Source of the DNA: Spirosoma sordidisoli
GTDB lineage: Bacteria; Bacteroidota; Bacteroidia; Cytophagales; Spirosomataceae
Reading direction: 5' to 3'
NCBI RefSeq assembly: GCF_004138325.1
Contig: NZ_SBLB01000001.1
Location: 372,001-436,000, forward strand
Length of the DNA: 64,000 nucleotides
Every line of letters starts with the position of its first letter. The stretch's first letter is position 1. A program made the translations under genes and the position numbers. The notes under the pieces are model-generated. The model worked only from the letters and a program-made list of their open reading frames with translations, had not been told where the DNA came from and did not search any database. Shown one piece after another: positions 1-8,320 of the stretch.

Positions 1-267
1 CGTCAGCACATTGTTCTGAAGGTCGACCACCAGATCGAACCGCTCGGCCCGAAGTTGCTGAATCAGCTCGGTTGGGCTCTCGCCAGCGTAGTGCCGCTTA
101 TCGATGTATGGATTGTGCTCAACGATGGGCAGGTAAGCCCGTTTGGTGCAGATATGTACTTCAGCATGGTGAATCTGCTGTTTCAGACAACGCACAACCG
201 GCGAAGCCAGTACCATATCGCCAATGGATGCGAACTGCAGAACCAGAATTTTTACCGGGGAAGCCAT
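1..267 (-). CDS. Glycosyltransferase family 9 (ADP-heptose:LPS heptosyltransferase-like), 5' part
   Basis: Only the first 89 codons lie in the window and the gene continues past the left edge. The protein starts MASPVKILVLQFASIGDMVL and continues with a P-V-V-R-C-L-K-Q helix, E-V-H-I-C-T-K and a V-E-H-N-P-Y-I-D-K segment, ending in F-D-L-V-V-D-L-Q-N-N. This order (nucleotide-sugar-binding Rossmann fold with S-I-G-D near the start, then NPYID, then D-L-Q/H-N) is typical of GT9 heptosyltransferases, which add heptose to the lipopolysaccharide core at the inner membrane. The ATG at 267 gives the expected family N terminus. It lies 51 bp downstream of the last DUF4249 gene on the same strand, so read-through is possible, but no functional link is implied. 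The C-terminal acceptor domain cannot be judged. Confidence 0.85.
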   Translation of the reverse strand, partial: MASPVKILVLQFASIGDMVLASPVVRCLKQQIHHAEVHICTKRAYLPIVEHNPYIDKRHYAGESPTELIQQLRAERFDLVVDLQNNVLT

Positions 268-318
268 GCTGATACATTTCCACAAAACTATCGCATTTAT
301 TATGCCAGTCCAAACCGT

Positions 319-1386
319 TCAATAGACCCACCAGCGCGGTTTGTTGGGTGTTCGGTAGATGCTGTTTTCGCAGACAACACAGGGCGATAAGGGCGGCACG
401 AATACGGGAGGAGCCAGGTCGGGCGTACCCTGGCCGGCACTCCGGTCCACGTAGAACCCCCGCTCGGATACACCCGTTGCGCCAAAATACCCGAACGCCA
501 GGACAGATGGGTCACTGACGCAGCGGATGTTACCCTGTACCAGCGCCGGTGCCGGATCGAACAGACCGCCCGTATTGCCTACCAGCTGCCGGACGCTCTT
601 CCAGAACGCATAGGCCCCCTGACTGATGGCCTGCTGCTGCACCTCCAAATAATAAGGCGCCGACGAGGTGTAGGGCGCCCGCATGATCAGCTGTTTGCTG
701 ATAGCCTGTCCGTTGATGTTCGCATCCGAGCTGGTATTGACGCAGTTATAACATCGCTCTATATCCCAGCACTGGCTGCAGCAGCCTAGTCCGGTATACG
801 ACCCGTCGGTTCGGACGGTGCGCTGGCAAACACTGATCGGCTCGTAGTGGGTCCACTCCCAGCGGTAGAAATTACCGGGTGTGGCAGGGTCTTTGGTATC
901 GATGTAGACATCCCACCCCTGCCGGCGGTTGGTGGTTCCGGCAATGGCTTCGTTCCGGTATTCGGTATACACGTTCAGGATGGGTGGCGCGGCCGTCAGC
1001 AGTTCCGGCTGCGACTCAAACTGCAAACCAGCCCGGGTCTGAATGGTCAGCTTATACTGTCGACCAGCCACCCCTCTCACCCCGTTTGCCCGGGTCTGGT
1101 AAACGCCGGCCGACGTTTCGGTAAGGGTTTCCCGATTGCCGGCGTTATCGGCCAGGGTAACCGTGGCTTTTTCTACGAGCAGGTTTACACTTCGGATGCT
1201 GTAATCGGCGGTGCGACTCAACCGAACGGTATAGGGGCCGGGCTGGTCGGTGATCTGCCCTTCTACAATGAGCGCAGGGGGCAGGCTGATGCTGTCAGGC
1301 TGGTATTCAGTTACGCAGCCAGCCAGCAACACACCTGACAGGCAGGCCAGCCATACTTGCCGCACAAACGCGATTAGTTGATTCAT
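319..1386 (-). CDS. DUF4249 lipoprotein, third tandem copy
   Basis: Protein of 355 residues. The open frame extends upstream to 1572 but the start is placed at ATG 1386, because this gives a lipoprotein signal (hydrophobic stretch then L-L-A-G-C) at the same place as in the two neighbouring paralogues and leaves a 7-bp gap to the preceding gene. It shares with them the block C-V-T-E-Y-Q-P, V-E-G-Q-I-T-D-Q-P-G-P-Y-T-V-R-L, a cluster C-C-x2-C-W-x4-C-Y-N-C in the middle and a C-terminal C-x2-C-E-N-x-I-Y-R-T-x3-P-R-W-W-V end. DUF4249 proteins are outer-membrane lipoproteins of unknown role, usually encoded beside a TonB-dependent receptor, as here. A part in ligand capture for that receptor is inference. 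Confidence 0.88.
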   Translation of the reverse strand: MNQLIAFVRQVWLACLSGVLLAGCVTEYQPDSISLPPALIVEGQITDQPGPYTVRLSRTADYSIRSVNLLVEKATVTLADNAGNRETLTETSAGVYQTRANGVRGVAGRQYKLTIQTRAGLQFESQPELLTAAPPILNVYTEYRNEAIAGTTNRRQGWDVYIDTKDPATPGNFYRWEWTHYEPISVCQRTVRTDGSYTGLGCCSQCWDIERCYNCVNTSSDANINGQAISKQLIMRAPYTSSAPYYLEVQQQAISQGAYAFWKSVRQLVGNTGGLFDPAPALVQGNIRCVSDPSVLAFGYFGATGVSERGFYVDRSAGQGTPDLAPPVFVPPLSPCVVCENSIYRTPNKPRWWVY

Positions 1387-1393
1387 ATCAGAC

Positions 1394-2473
1394 CTAGAAA
1401 ACCCACCAGCGGGGGGTAACGGAAGTTCGGTAAGGGCTGTTCTCACAGGGAAAACAGGGATCGGGCGGACTACGGAATAGAAGCTGTGGCTGAGCTGGCG
1501 GAGCCCCCTGCACGTCGGAGCGGTTGACCCGGAGCGGCACCACCGAAATGCCGGTAGCGCCAAAGTAGCCAAACACGGGTTCGGCCGCGTCGGCGGTGTT
1601 TCGGATGTTGCCCTGTACCATGGCCGGAGCCGGGTCGAACAGGCCGCCCGTATTATTCACCAAGCCCCGAACACTCTTCCAGAAGGTATAGGCCCCCTGA
1701 CTGATGGCCTGCTGCTCAATTTCGAGGTAGTAGGGCTGAGTCGATGTAAACGGCACCCGGGTGATCAACTGCCGGCTCAGCACCTTCCCGTTGATACTCG
1801 CATCGGAGTTCACGTTCAGACAGTTGTAGCAGCGTTCAATATCCCAGCAGAACGTACAGCAGTACAAATCATGGTAAGCGTTGGTTCTGGGGTTTTCAAC
1901 GACCCGCGCGCAGGCACTGACAGGCTCGTAATGGACCCAGTCCCAGCGGTAGAAGTTACCGGAGGTTTCGGGGTCCTGGGTATCGATATAGACATCCCAC
2001 CCCTGCCGGCGGTTGGCCGTTCCGGCAATGGCTTCGTTCCGGTATTCGGCGTAGGCTTTTAGTATGGGCGGAGCGGACGTGAGCAGCTCCGCGTCGGACT
2101 CATAGCGCTTGCCGGCTTTGGTAAGAATGGTCAGCTTATAACGTCGACCGGCCAGGCCACGCAGGCCATTTGCTTTGGTCTGGTAGGTGCCGCCTGCCAC
2201 TTCGGTCAGGGTTTCCCGGTTGCCCGCATTGTCTTCGATAGTCAGCGTGGCACCCTGTTCGAGCAAGTTGAACCCCTGGTTGCTGTAGTCACCGGTGCGG
2301 GTCAGGCGAACGGTATACGGCCCAGGCTGGTCGGTAACCTGTCCTTCTACGACGAGGCCAGGGGGCAGCGAGAGCGTTTCGGGTTGGTATTCGGTTACGC
2401 AGCCAGCCAGCAGAAACAGCCAGATACTAACCAGCTGACCGCTCCGTTTTGGTCGGGTGAATCGTGTTCTCAT
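1394..2473 (-). CDS. DUF4249 lipoprotein, second tandem copy
   Basis: Protein of 359 residues starting MRTRFTRPKRSG, with a lipobox L-L-A-G-C followed directly by the family block V-T-E-Y-Q-P. It is closely similar along its whole length to the copies on either side: the same V-E-G-Q-V-T-D-Q-P-G-P-Y-T-V-R-L-T-R-T stretch, the Y-R-N-E-A-I-A-G-T-x-N-R-R-Q-G-W-D-V-Y-I-D-T stretch shared with the third copy, the central C-C-x2-C-W-D-I-E-R-C-Y-N-C cluster and the W-W-V-F end. The gaps are 5 bp to the upstream copy and 7 bp to the downstream copy, so the three are clearly co-transcribed. The divergence between copies lies mainly near the mid-protein loop before the cysteine cluster and in the loop before the C-terminal cysteines. 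Confidence 0.88.
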   Translation of the reverse strand: MRTRFTRPKRSGQLVSIWLFLLAGCVTEYQPETLSLPPGLVVEGQVTDQPGPYTVRLTRTGDYSNQGFNLLEQGATLTIEDNAGNRETLTEVAGGTYQTKANGLRGLAGRRYKLTILTKAGKRYESDAELLTSAPPILKAYAEYRNEAIAGTANRRQGWDVYIDTQDPETSGNFYRWDWVHYEPVSACARVVENPRTNAYHDLYCCTFCWDIERCYNCLNVNSDASINGKVLSRQLITRVPFTSTQPYYLEIEQQAISQGAYTFWKSVRGLVNNTGGLFDPAPAMVQGNIRNTADAAEPVFGYFGATGISVVPLRVNRSDVQGAPPAQPQLLFRSPPDPCFPCENSPYRTSVTPRWWVF

Positions 2474-2478
2474 TGGGT

Positions 2479-3549
2479 TCAGTCAACCCACCAGCGGGGC
2501 CTGTTTGGGGTTCGATAGATCGTATTCTCGCAGACGGCACAGGGGTCGGGCGGCACGCGGAAAATAGCCGGGCGCGACACATCGGGCGGCCCCGGCGCAT
2601 TCCGTCGATTAACCAGGAGCGGCACCACCGTCACCCCCGTCGCGCTGAAGTAGCCGAAAACCGGTTCGGCCGGGTCGCTGATGCAGCGCAGATTTCCATC
2701 CGATACCGCCGGTGCCGCGTCGAAGAGGCCACCTACGTTTTGGGTCAGTTGCCGCACACGTTTCCAGAAGTCGTAGGCGCCTTTGCTGATGGCCTGCTGC
2801 TCAATCTCGAGGTAATAGGTTTTCCGAGACGTGTAGGGTACCCGCATGATAAACTGTCGACTCAGGGTCTTGCCGTTGATGTTGACATCTGAGTTGACGT
2901 TGAGGCAGTTGTAACACCGGTTAATTTCCCAGCAGGGCGTACAGCAGCGCAGGTCATGGTAGGCGCCCGTCCGGACGTCGTCGATAATCGTCGCGCAGGA
3001 TGCGGTATCCTGGTAGTTGGTCCACTCGTAGCGATAAAAGTTACCGGGCGTTTCGGGGTCTTTGGTATCGATGTAAACATCCCACCCACTCACCTCGCTG
3101 CGGGTCAGCGCCAGTGGCTCGGCCCGGTATTCGGCATACGCCCGGGTTATGGGGGGAGCCGCTGTCAGCAGTTCGGCACTGGACTGATATTGTTTTCCGG
3201 CCCGGGTGGTGATGGTCAGCGTATACCGCCGGCCGGCCACGCCCTGTAACCCGCCGGGTCGGGTTCGGTAGGTACCACCCGGAGCCTGTTCGAGCAGCGT
3301 TTCGCGGTTGCCGGCATCATCGGCCAGGATAACGGTAGCGCCCTCTTCGAGCAAGTTGATACTGCGGATGCTGTAGTCGGCAGTGCGGGTCAGGCGAACG
3401 GTGTATGGCCCGGGCTGGTCGGTGACTTGTCCTTCAACGATCAGTTTCGGGCTGGTACTTACCGAGGCTGGCTGGTACTCCCTGATGCAGGAGAATACCA
3501 GCGCCAGTACTGCCCACGCCACAACCCATAAGCGGATAGGTGCTTTCAT
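2479..3549 (-). CDS. DUF4249 lipoprotein, first tandem copy
   Basis: Protein of 356 residues, first of three tandem paralogues downstream of the TonB-dependent receptor. Its ATG overlaps the receptor stop codon (T-G-A-T-G arrangement at 3547-3551), a sign of translational coupling. It has a signal peptide ending in a lipobox-like L-V-F-S-C, then R-E-Y-Q-P, the shared V-E-G-Q-V-T-D-Q-P-G block, the cluster C-C-x2-C-W-E-I-N-R-C-Y-N-C and the terminal C-x2-C-E-N-T-I-Y-R-T-x3-P-R-W-W-V-D. It lacks the E-A-I-A-G-T-x-N-R-R insertion that copies two and three share, so those two are probably the more recent duplicates. The function is unknown; DUF4249 is known mainly by its company with TonB receptors. 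Confidence 0.88.
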   Translation of the reverse strand: MKAPIRLWVVAWAVLALVFSCIREYQPASVSTSPKLIVEGQVTDQPGPYTVRLTRTADYSIRSINLLEEGATVILADDAGNRETLLEQAPGGTYRTRPGGLQGVAGRRYTLTITTRAGKQYQSSAELLTAAPPITRAYAEYRAEPLALTRSEVSGWDVYIDTKDPETPGNFYRYEWTNYQDTASCATIIDDVRTGAYHDLRCCTPCWEINRCYNCLNVNSDVNINGKTLSRQFIMRVPYTSRKTYYLEIEQQAISKGAYDFWKRVRQLTQNVGGLFDAAPAVSDGNLRCISDPAEPVFGYFSATGVTVVPLLVNRRNAPGPPDVSRPAIFRVPPDPCAVCENTIYRTPNRPRWWVD

Positions 3550-5945
3550 CAGAACCTGAAGTTATAGGTCAGCGACGGGAAAGCCGTAGCGAAAATGGAT
3601 AGCTTGTAGGCGTCGGAGAACGAGCGGGGATTGAGCCGGTAAAAGATCGAATACGCGTTTTTACGGGCGTACACATTGTAGATTGAAAAGACCCAGCTGC
3701 TCTGATTCCGCTTTTTCTTGAGCGGATTCTGCTCGAACGTCATCGAGAAGTCGAGCCGGTGATAATCGGGAATGCGCTGCTGATTGCGGTCGACATAAAT
3801 CGGCACATACACCCCATTGATCCGGGCGCGAGCATAGGGCTGGGTGATCGGCCGTCCGGTGCTGTAGGTAAAGTTCAGCGACAGGCTGAACCAGGCCGTG
3901 GGGCGGTACGTGGCCAGGGCGTTCAGCGTGTGTGGCTTGTCGTAGTTGGCCGGATAAGCCCGGCCACTATTGACCCGTTCAACGGGAAACGGGCTGTCCA
4001 TGGTCAGGAACGTACGGGCGAAGGTATAGGCCGTAAAGCCCGTCCACCGGCCTTTATTCTTCCGCAGCAGGGCTTCGAACCCGTAGGCTTCACCCCGCCC
4101 CTGTACAATCTGGGTTTCAACGGCTTCGGCCAGTTGCAGCTCGGCCCCGTCGCGGTAGTCGATGGCGTTGGCGATGCGCTTGTAATATATCTCCCCCGAC
4201 GCTTCGATGGCGTTGTCGGCCGTATTTCGGAAATACCCCAGCGACCACTGATCCGCAATCTGAGGCTTGGTATAGACGTCGCTCAGGTGCCAGCGCGAGG
4301 TGGGCAGGGCGGCTGTCGTATTGGTCACCTGCTGGATGTACTGCCGAAGCCGGCTGTAGCCCGCCTTGATGGATCGGCCTTCTCCCACCGACCAGCGTAA
4401 TGACAACCGCGGCTCCAGCCCCCCAGACCGGTGGTAAACCGTGCCAGCCTCGTAGGTCTGGGTCGACGATACCGTTTCATCTTCGCGCGGGCCGTTTTCC
4501 AGGTACGTACGCACCGTTGCCGGGCCGCGGTTCAGCAGGGCTGAATAGCGCAGACCCACCAGTACCGACACCGCCGTGTTTACTTTCCACTCGTCCTGTA
4601 CATAAGCGGCCAGCTCATAGGCCTGTTCGCGGGCCAGATCAACCGGCAGCACGTTGGAAAAAGGGCCGGGGGTTCGGGTGTTGGGCTGCACCAGATAATC
4701 GATAGCGCTCAGTCCTGCCTGCCACTGGTGATTGTCGCCGGGCGTATAGGTCAGGTCGGTTTTGATTTGCCGGTGCCAGATGCCCGACCGCAGATCGAAC
4801 GCGTTGGCCGAGTCGGGCGAAGAGAGGTTGGCCCGGTAGCGGCTCAGAATAACCGAGGTAGCCAGGTTCAGCTGACGGCCGATAAAGTAATTCCAGCGTA
4901 GCACCCCGTTGGTGGTCTGGTAATCGAACTGGGTCGAGGATGCATTGATTTCCTGTCCCGAGAGCGAATCCGACGCCAGCTTGAACACGTCGGTGCTCAC
5001 GTAGCCGGTCAGGGTGATGGTATGCTGCTCGGATGGCTGGAATTTGATTTTGGTGGTGAGGTCGTAAAAGTTGGCTTTGGTGCCGCGCAGGTTGGCCGGC
5101 GCCAGCTTGAACAGAAAATCGTTGAACGACGCCCGGGCGGCAGCCAGAAACGACAGCTTTTTTTTGATGATGGGCCCCTCAACGCCGAGCCGGTTCGAAA
5201 TCAGCCCTATCCCACCGTTCAGGCTCCATTTTTCGGCGTCGGGCTCCTTGATCTTCACGTCCAGGACCGACGACGCCCGGCCGCCGTAGCCAGCCGCAAC
5301 GCCCCCCCGGTTCAGCGTTACATCCCGCACCACATCCGGGTTGAACACCGAGAAAAAGCCCATCAGGTGGCTGGAGTTGAACACCGGGGCATCATCGAAC
5401 AGCACCAGGTTCTGATCGGCGCTGCCACCCCGTACGTTGAAGCCGGGAGCCCCCTCGCCCACGGTGGTAACGCCCGGCAGCAGCAGCAGGCTCCGCACCA
5501 CATCGACTTCACCCATCAGGGGCGGAATTCGACGGATGCTGCGGATACTCAGCTGCGATACGCCGATCTCCACCTTCCTGACGTTGCGGTCGGGGGTTTC
5601 GCTCGTGACTACCACCTCCTCCAGATCTTTGGCATCGTCTTCCATGAAGACCTCGCGGAAAAGCAGTTTCTGGAGCGAGATTGTATCGTAGCGCGGCCGG
5701 TACCCTACGTGGGTAAACTTGAGTACGTAGTTGCCGGCGGGCATCGTTACCACGTAAAAGCCGTCTTTGGCCGTTACGTAGCCTTTAGATACATTGATAA
5801 CAACGATATTGACACCCTGAATTGGCTTGCCTGTTTTGGCGTCGCGAACGTAGCCGGTGGCTGAATAGGCGATGGCGTTTTTTTGCTGGGCAACGGCTTC
5901 GGTCAACAAACAGGCAAGAACCGACAGAACGTAAAGAAGGCGCAT
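3549..5945 (-). CDS. TonB-dependent receptor with carboxypeptidase-like N-terminal domain
   Basis: Protein of 798 residues with a signal peptide ending near A-V-A-Q. Residues about 28-110 form a carboxypeptidase-regulatory-like beta domain (G-Y-V-R-D-A-K-T-G-K-P-I-Q-G-V-N, then G-Y-V-T-A-K-D-G-F-Y). The plug follows, with L-L-L-L-P-G-V, F-N-V-R-G-G-S-A-D-Q-N-L-V and Y-G-G-R-A-S-S-V-L-D. The rest is a 22-strand-type barrel ending in an aromatic residue (T-Y-N-F-R-F). There is no STN domain and it is shorter than SusC proteins. It heads an operon with three DUF4249 lipoproteins, a pairing common in Bacteroidota, and probably imports a substrate together with them. The substrate cannot be read from the sequence. 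The barrel is complete and no frameshift is visible. Confidence 0.93.
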   Translation of the reverse strand: MRLLYVLSVLACLLTEAVAQQKNAIAYSATGYVRDAKTGKPIQGVNIVVINVSKGYVTAKDGFYVVTMPAGNYVLKFTHVGYRPRYDTISLQKLLFREVFMEDDAKDLEEVVVTSETPDRNVRKVEIGVSQLSIRSIRRIPPLMGEVDVVRSLLLLPGVTTVGEGAPGFNVRGGSADQNLVLFDDAPVFNSSHLMGFFSVFNPDVVRDVTLNRGGVAAGYGGRASSVLDVKIKEPDAEKWSLNGGIGLISNRLGVEGPIIKKKLSFLAAARASFNDFLFKLAPANLRGTKANFYDLTTKIKFQPSEQHTITLTGYVSTDVFKLASDSLSGQEINASSTQFDYQTTNGVLRWNYFIGRQLNLATSVILSRYRANLSSPDSANAFDLRSGIWHRQIKTDLTYTPGDNHQWQAGLSAIDYLVQPNTRTPGPFSNVLPVDLAREQAYELAAYVQDEWKVNTAVSVLVGLRYSALLNRGPATVRTYLENGPREDETVSSTQTYEAGTVYHRSGGLEPRLSLRWSVGEGRSIKAGYSRLRQYIQQVTNTTAALPTSRWHLSDVYTKPQIADQWSLGYFRNTADNAIEASGEIYYKRIANAIDYRDGAELQLAEAVETQIVQGRGEAYGFEALLRKNKGRWTGFTAYTFARTFLTMDSPFPVERVNSGRAYPANYDKPHTLNALATYRPTAWFSLSLNFTYSTGRPITQPYARARINGVYVPIYVDRNQQRIPDYHRLDFSMTFEQNPLKKKRNQSSWVFSIYNVYARKNAYSIFYRLNPRSFSDAYKLSIFATAFPSLTYNFRF

Positions 5946-6012
5946 AGAGGAATAGAGGAAACAGGTAGCCGCCCAAAGCGGACGGCTGACCGTTTAGCAT
6001 GAATAGTAAAGC

Positions 6013-6042
6013 TAAACTTACCTATTTCTTCCCTATTCCCAA
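6013..6042 (-). promoter_or_regulatory. Promoter for the TonB receptor/DUF4249 operon
   Basis: Read on the minus strand: TTG (6042-6040), 19 bp, then TAAGTTTA (6020-6013), one mismatch from the Bacteroidota -7 box TAnnTTTG. It overlaps the last codons of the upstream PolX-like gene and lies 67 bp before the receptor ATG. Confidence 0.45.
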
Positions 6043-7728
6043 CTTTCGATTCTGCAAATAAGTCTGCATATCGTCCAATGACAACGCATTGAAGGTCATT
6101 TGCTTGGTTAAACCGCCTTTCCGCCCGACGGCAACGCCATAATGCATATCGAGCAAACCGCTCAGCGTATGCGCATCCGGATTTATACTCAGCATGACGC
6201 CCTGCTCCATGGCATAGTCGATCCAGCGCCAGTCTATGTCGAGCCGGTACGGGCTGGCGTTGATTTCGATCACAACCTGATGGGCCGCGCAGGCATCGAT
6301 AATGGCGCGATGATCGATGGGATACCCCTCCCGCGCCAGGAGCAGTCGGCCGGTCGGGTGGCCCAGAATGGTAGTGTAGGGATTTTCGATGGCGCGCAGC
6401 AGCCGCGTGGTGGCTTTTTCGATGGACATGGTCAGCGTCTGGTGAACGCTTGCTACTACATAGTCGAAACTGGCCAGGATTTCGTCGTCATAATCCAGCG
6501 ATCCGTCGCCCAGGATGTCGGACTCGATGCCTTTAAAAATGCGAAACCCGGTGCCGAAGCCGGCATTGAGCGCGTCGATCTCCGCCTGCTGCGCCCGAAC
6601 GCGTTCGGCATCAAGTCCGTTGGCGTAGCTGGCCGTTACGGAATGGTCGGCAATGCCGAAATACGTCAGACCCAGCTCGCGGCAGTAGGCCGCCATCTCG
6701 GCCACCGACTGCTTGCCGTCTGACCAGGTGCTGTGGTTGTGCAGTGTCCCCCGCAGATCGTCCCAGGTCACGAGTTCGTCGGCACGGTGTCGGGTGGCCC
6801 AGCGGAAGGCGAAATCATCTTCGCGCATTTCGGGCACGATATACGGCAGGCCGGCCCGTTCGTAGATAGCCGCTTCCGAAGTATCGGGGCTGGTATAGGC
6901 CACCTGAAGCAGCGAAGCGCCCCCACTGCCCACCTGCTGGAGGTGCGGCTCGGCCGCTGACAGGATAAACAGCTGCCGGTCCATCTGATCGGGTGCTACC
7001 AGCAGCAGTTCAACCCGTACGTCGAACCCATCGAGCTGGCCCCGCCAGGCAAAGGGCGATGATTCGACCTCGTTCGGCTGGAGGCTGGGTATCCCGTTCA
7101 GGGTCAGCATTGCCGATATCGGGTCGCTGGTCTGGATCAGCAGCTGTACCGTATCGATTTCCTGGGCTTTCCGCCGAACCTGCCCGCTCACCTCGACCCG
7201 GTCAAAATGCGGGGTCAGTTCATCGAGCAGGAGACCGGCCATCTGGGCCGCCTTGTCCATCCGTACTTTGCCTTTCTGCTCCTGCAGAAACTCCAGCGCA
7301 GCCAGAATCTTGTCCTGGGTAGCCTTACCAAAGCCTTTGATGGTAGCCACGCGCCCTTCTTCGCAGGCCTGCTGAAGTTCGCCCAGGCTCACGATGCCCA
7401 GTTCGCGCCAGAGCGTACCTATTTTTTTCACCCCCAGTCCTTTGATGCGGAACATATCCAGCACCCCGGCGGGCGTTTGGGCCAGCAGTTCGTCCAGTTC
7501 GGTCAGGCGGCCGGTATCAGCAATCTCGCGGATTTTATACGCTACTGATTTTCCGACACCGGGCAGTTTAATAAGTTCGTCGACGGGCAGGTTGGCCAGA
7601 TCGGCGGTTGATTTGTCAAGGTTGAAAGCCGCCGAGCTAAACGCCCGCGTCCGGAAAGCGTCCTGTTCGTGGAGTTCCATCAGCCGGCCCGTTAGTTCGA
7701 GCAGGTCAACGATTTCGGAATTGGTCAT
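6022..7728 (-). CDS. PolX-like protein (HhH / pol beta-like / PHP) with altered polymerase site
   Basis: Protein of 568 residues with the family X domain order. Residues 1-150 carry helix-hairpin-helix repeats (L-P-G-V-G-K at 55-60, I-K-G-L-G-V-K-K at 95-102). Residues about 155-315 resemble a pol beta palm. Residues about 328-565 are a PHP phosphoesterase domain with a full metal site (H-N-H-S at 330-333, S-D-G, A-D-H-S, G-I-E-S-D, S-V-H, G-H-P, E-I-N, P-D-A-H). Bacterial PolX normally fills gaps in base-excision repair and uses PHP as a 3'-5' exonuclease. In this copy the usual D-x-D reads E190-I-D192, the G-S-x-R-R signature reads G-Q-V-R-R, and the third Asp appears as E240. The nuclease half should work; polymerase activity is doubtful. 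It is a stand-alone gene, divergent from the 2TM gene. Confidence 0.88.
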   Translation of the reverse strand: MTNSEIVDLLELTGRLMELHEQDAFRTRAFSSAAFNLDKSTADLANLPVDELIKLPGVGKSVAYKIREIADTGRLTELDELLAQTPAGVLDMFRIKGLGVKKIGTLWRELGIVSLGELQQACEEGRVATIKGFGKATQDKILAALEFLQEQKGKVRMDKAAQMAGLLLDELTPHFDRVEVSGQVRRKAQEIDTVQLLIQTSDPISAMLTLNGIPSLQPNEVESSPFAWRGQLDGFDVRVELLLVAPDQMDRQLFILSAAEPHLQQVGSGGASLLQVAYTSPDTSEAAIYERAGLPYIVPEMREDDFAFRWATRHRADELVTWDDLRGTLHNHSTWSDGKQSVAEMAAYCRELGLTYFGIADHSVTASYANGLDAERVRAQQAEIDALNAGFGTGFRIFKGIESDILGDGSLDYDDEILASFDYVVASVHQTLTMSIEKATTRLLRAIENPYTTILGHPTGRLLLAREGYPIDHRAIIDACAAHQVVIEINASPYRLDIDWRWIDYAMEQGVMLSINPDAHTLSGLLDMHYGVAVGRKGGLTKQMTFNALSLDDMQTYLQNRKLGIGKK

Positions 7729-7865
7729 TGTATAAGCCGCATTTATGCTGCAAAATAGGCAATTGGTCGGATTTCACGGGTGTGGGCCAATGGCGTCGCC
7801 CATCTTTACATCATCAGAAGGCCAGCAGACGCCAGCCTCAGCAACCCTGAAAACCAATCTCTGTC

Positions 7866-8177
7866 ATGACCACCCAATCCGTTTCTCCCCAGCGCGACGA
7901 TCTTTTATGGAAGCAAGCCAAAAAACGCGTTGGCTTCATCATGCACCTGCGCTCTTACCTGATCGTCAATGCCGGTCTCTGGCTGATCTATCTGGTCACC
8001 CACATGGGCTCGTTCAGTCAGCCGGTCTTTCGGGGGTATGGACTGCCCTGGCCGCTGTTTGCCATGATCGGCTGGGGCATTGGGCTCGCTTCTCACTACT
8101 TCAGCGTCTATGCCCGGCCCGACGAGCGGGGCATGGTTGAACGGGAGTACGAGAAGCTCCGCAATCAGTCGCGCTGA
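7866..8177 (+). CDS. 2TM-domain membrane protein
   Basis: Protein of 103 residues matching the small '2TM domain' family of Bacteroidota. It has a charged N-terminal helix (W-K-Q-A-K-K-R-V-G-F), a first membrane segment about residues 27-46 (L-R-S-Y-L-I-V-N-A-G-L-W-L-I-Y-L), a second about 62-82 (W-P-L-F-A-M-I-G-W-G-I-G-L), and a charged tail rich in E-R-E-Y-E-K-L-R. The H-L-R-S-Y start of the first helix and W-G-I-G in the second are typical. The family has no established function; in some relatives the domain is fused to regulators. The start at 7866 gives the expected N terminus. It is monocistronic or weakly linked to the next gene. Confidence 0.85.
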   Translation: MTTQSVSPQRDDLLWKQAKKRVGFIMHLRSYLIVNAGLWLIYLVTHMGSFSQPVFRGYGLPWPLFAMIGWGIGLASHYFSVYARPDERGMVEREYEKLRNQSR

Positions 8178-8320
8178 CCGCAGCCGTCTGGGCTAATTCC
8201 AGTCGAAAACGGGATAGACACTAAGTTAACCAAACACTTTGCCGCCCCGCGAGTACATGTTTATGAGCCGGGATGAGGACAGGCGAACGAGGGAGCGAAA
8301 CGCCCGGCTCTACGCCACGT

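Noticed and set aside
1387..1572. N-terminal extension of the third DUF4249 frame
   Set aside because: It overlaps the end of the preceding paralogue in another frame and has no lipoprotein signal; the ATG at 1386 aligns with its paralogues.
5022..5864. Long plus-strand open frame (280 codons) opposite the TonB receptor
   Set aside because: It is an antisense shadow of a GC-rich gene; composition is typical of reverse-frame translation, with no domain or promoter.
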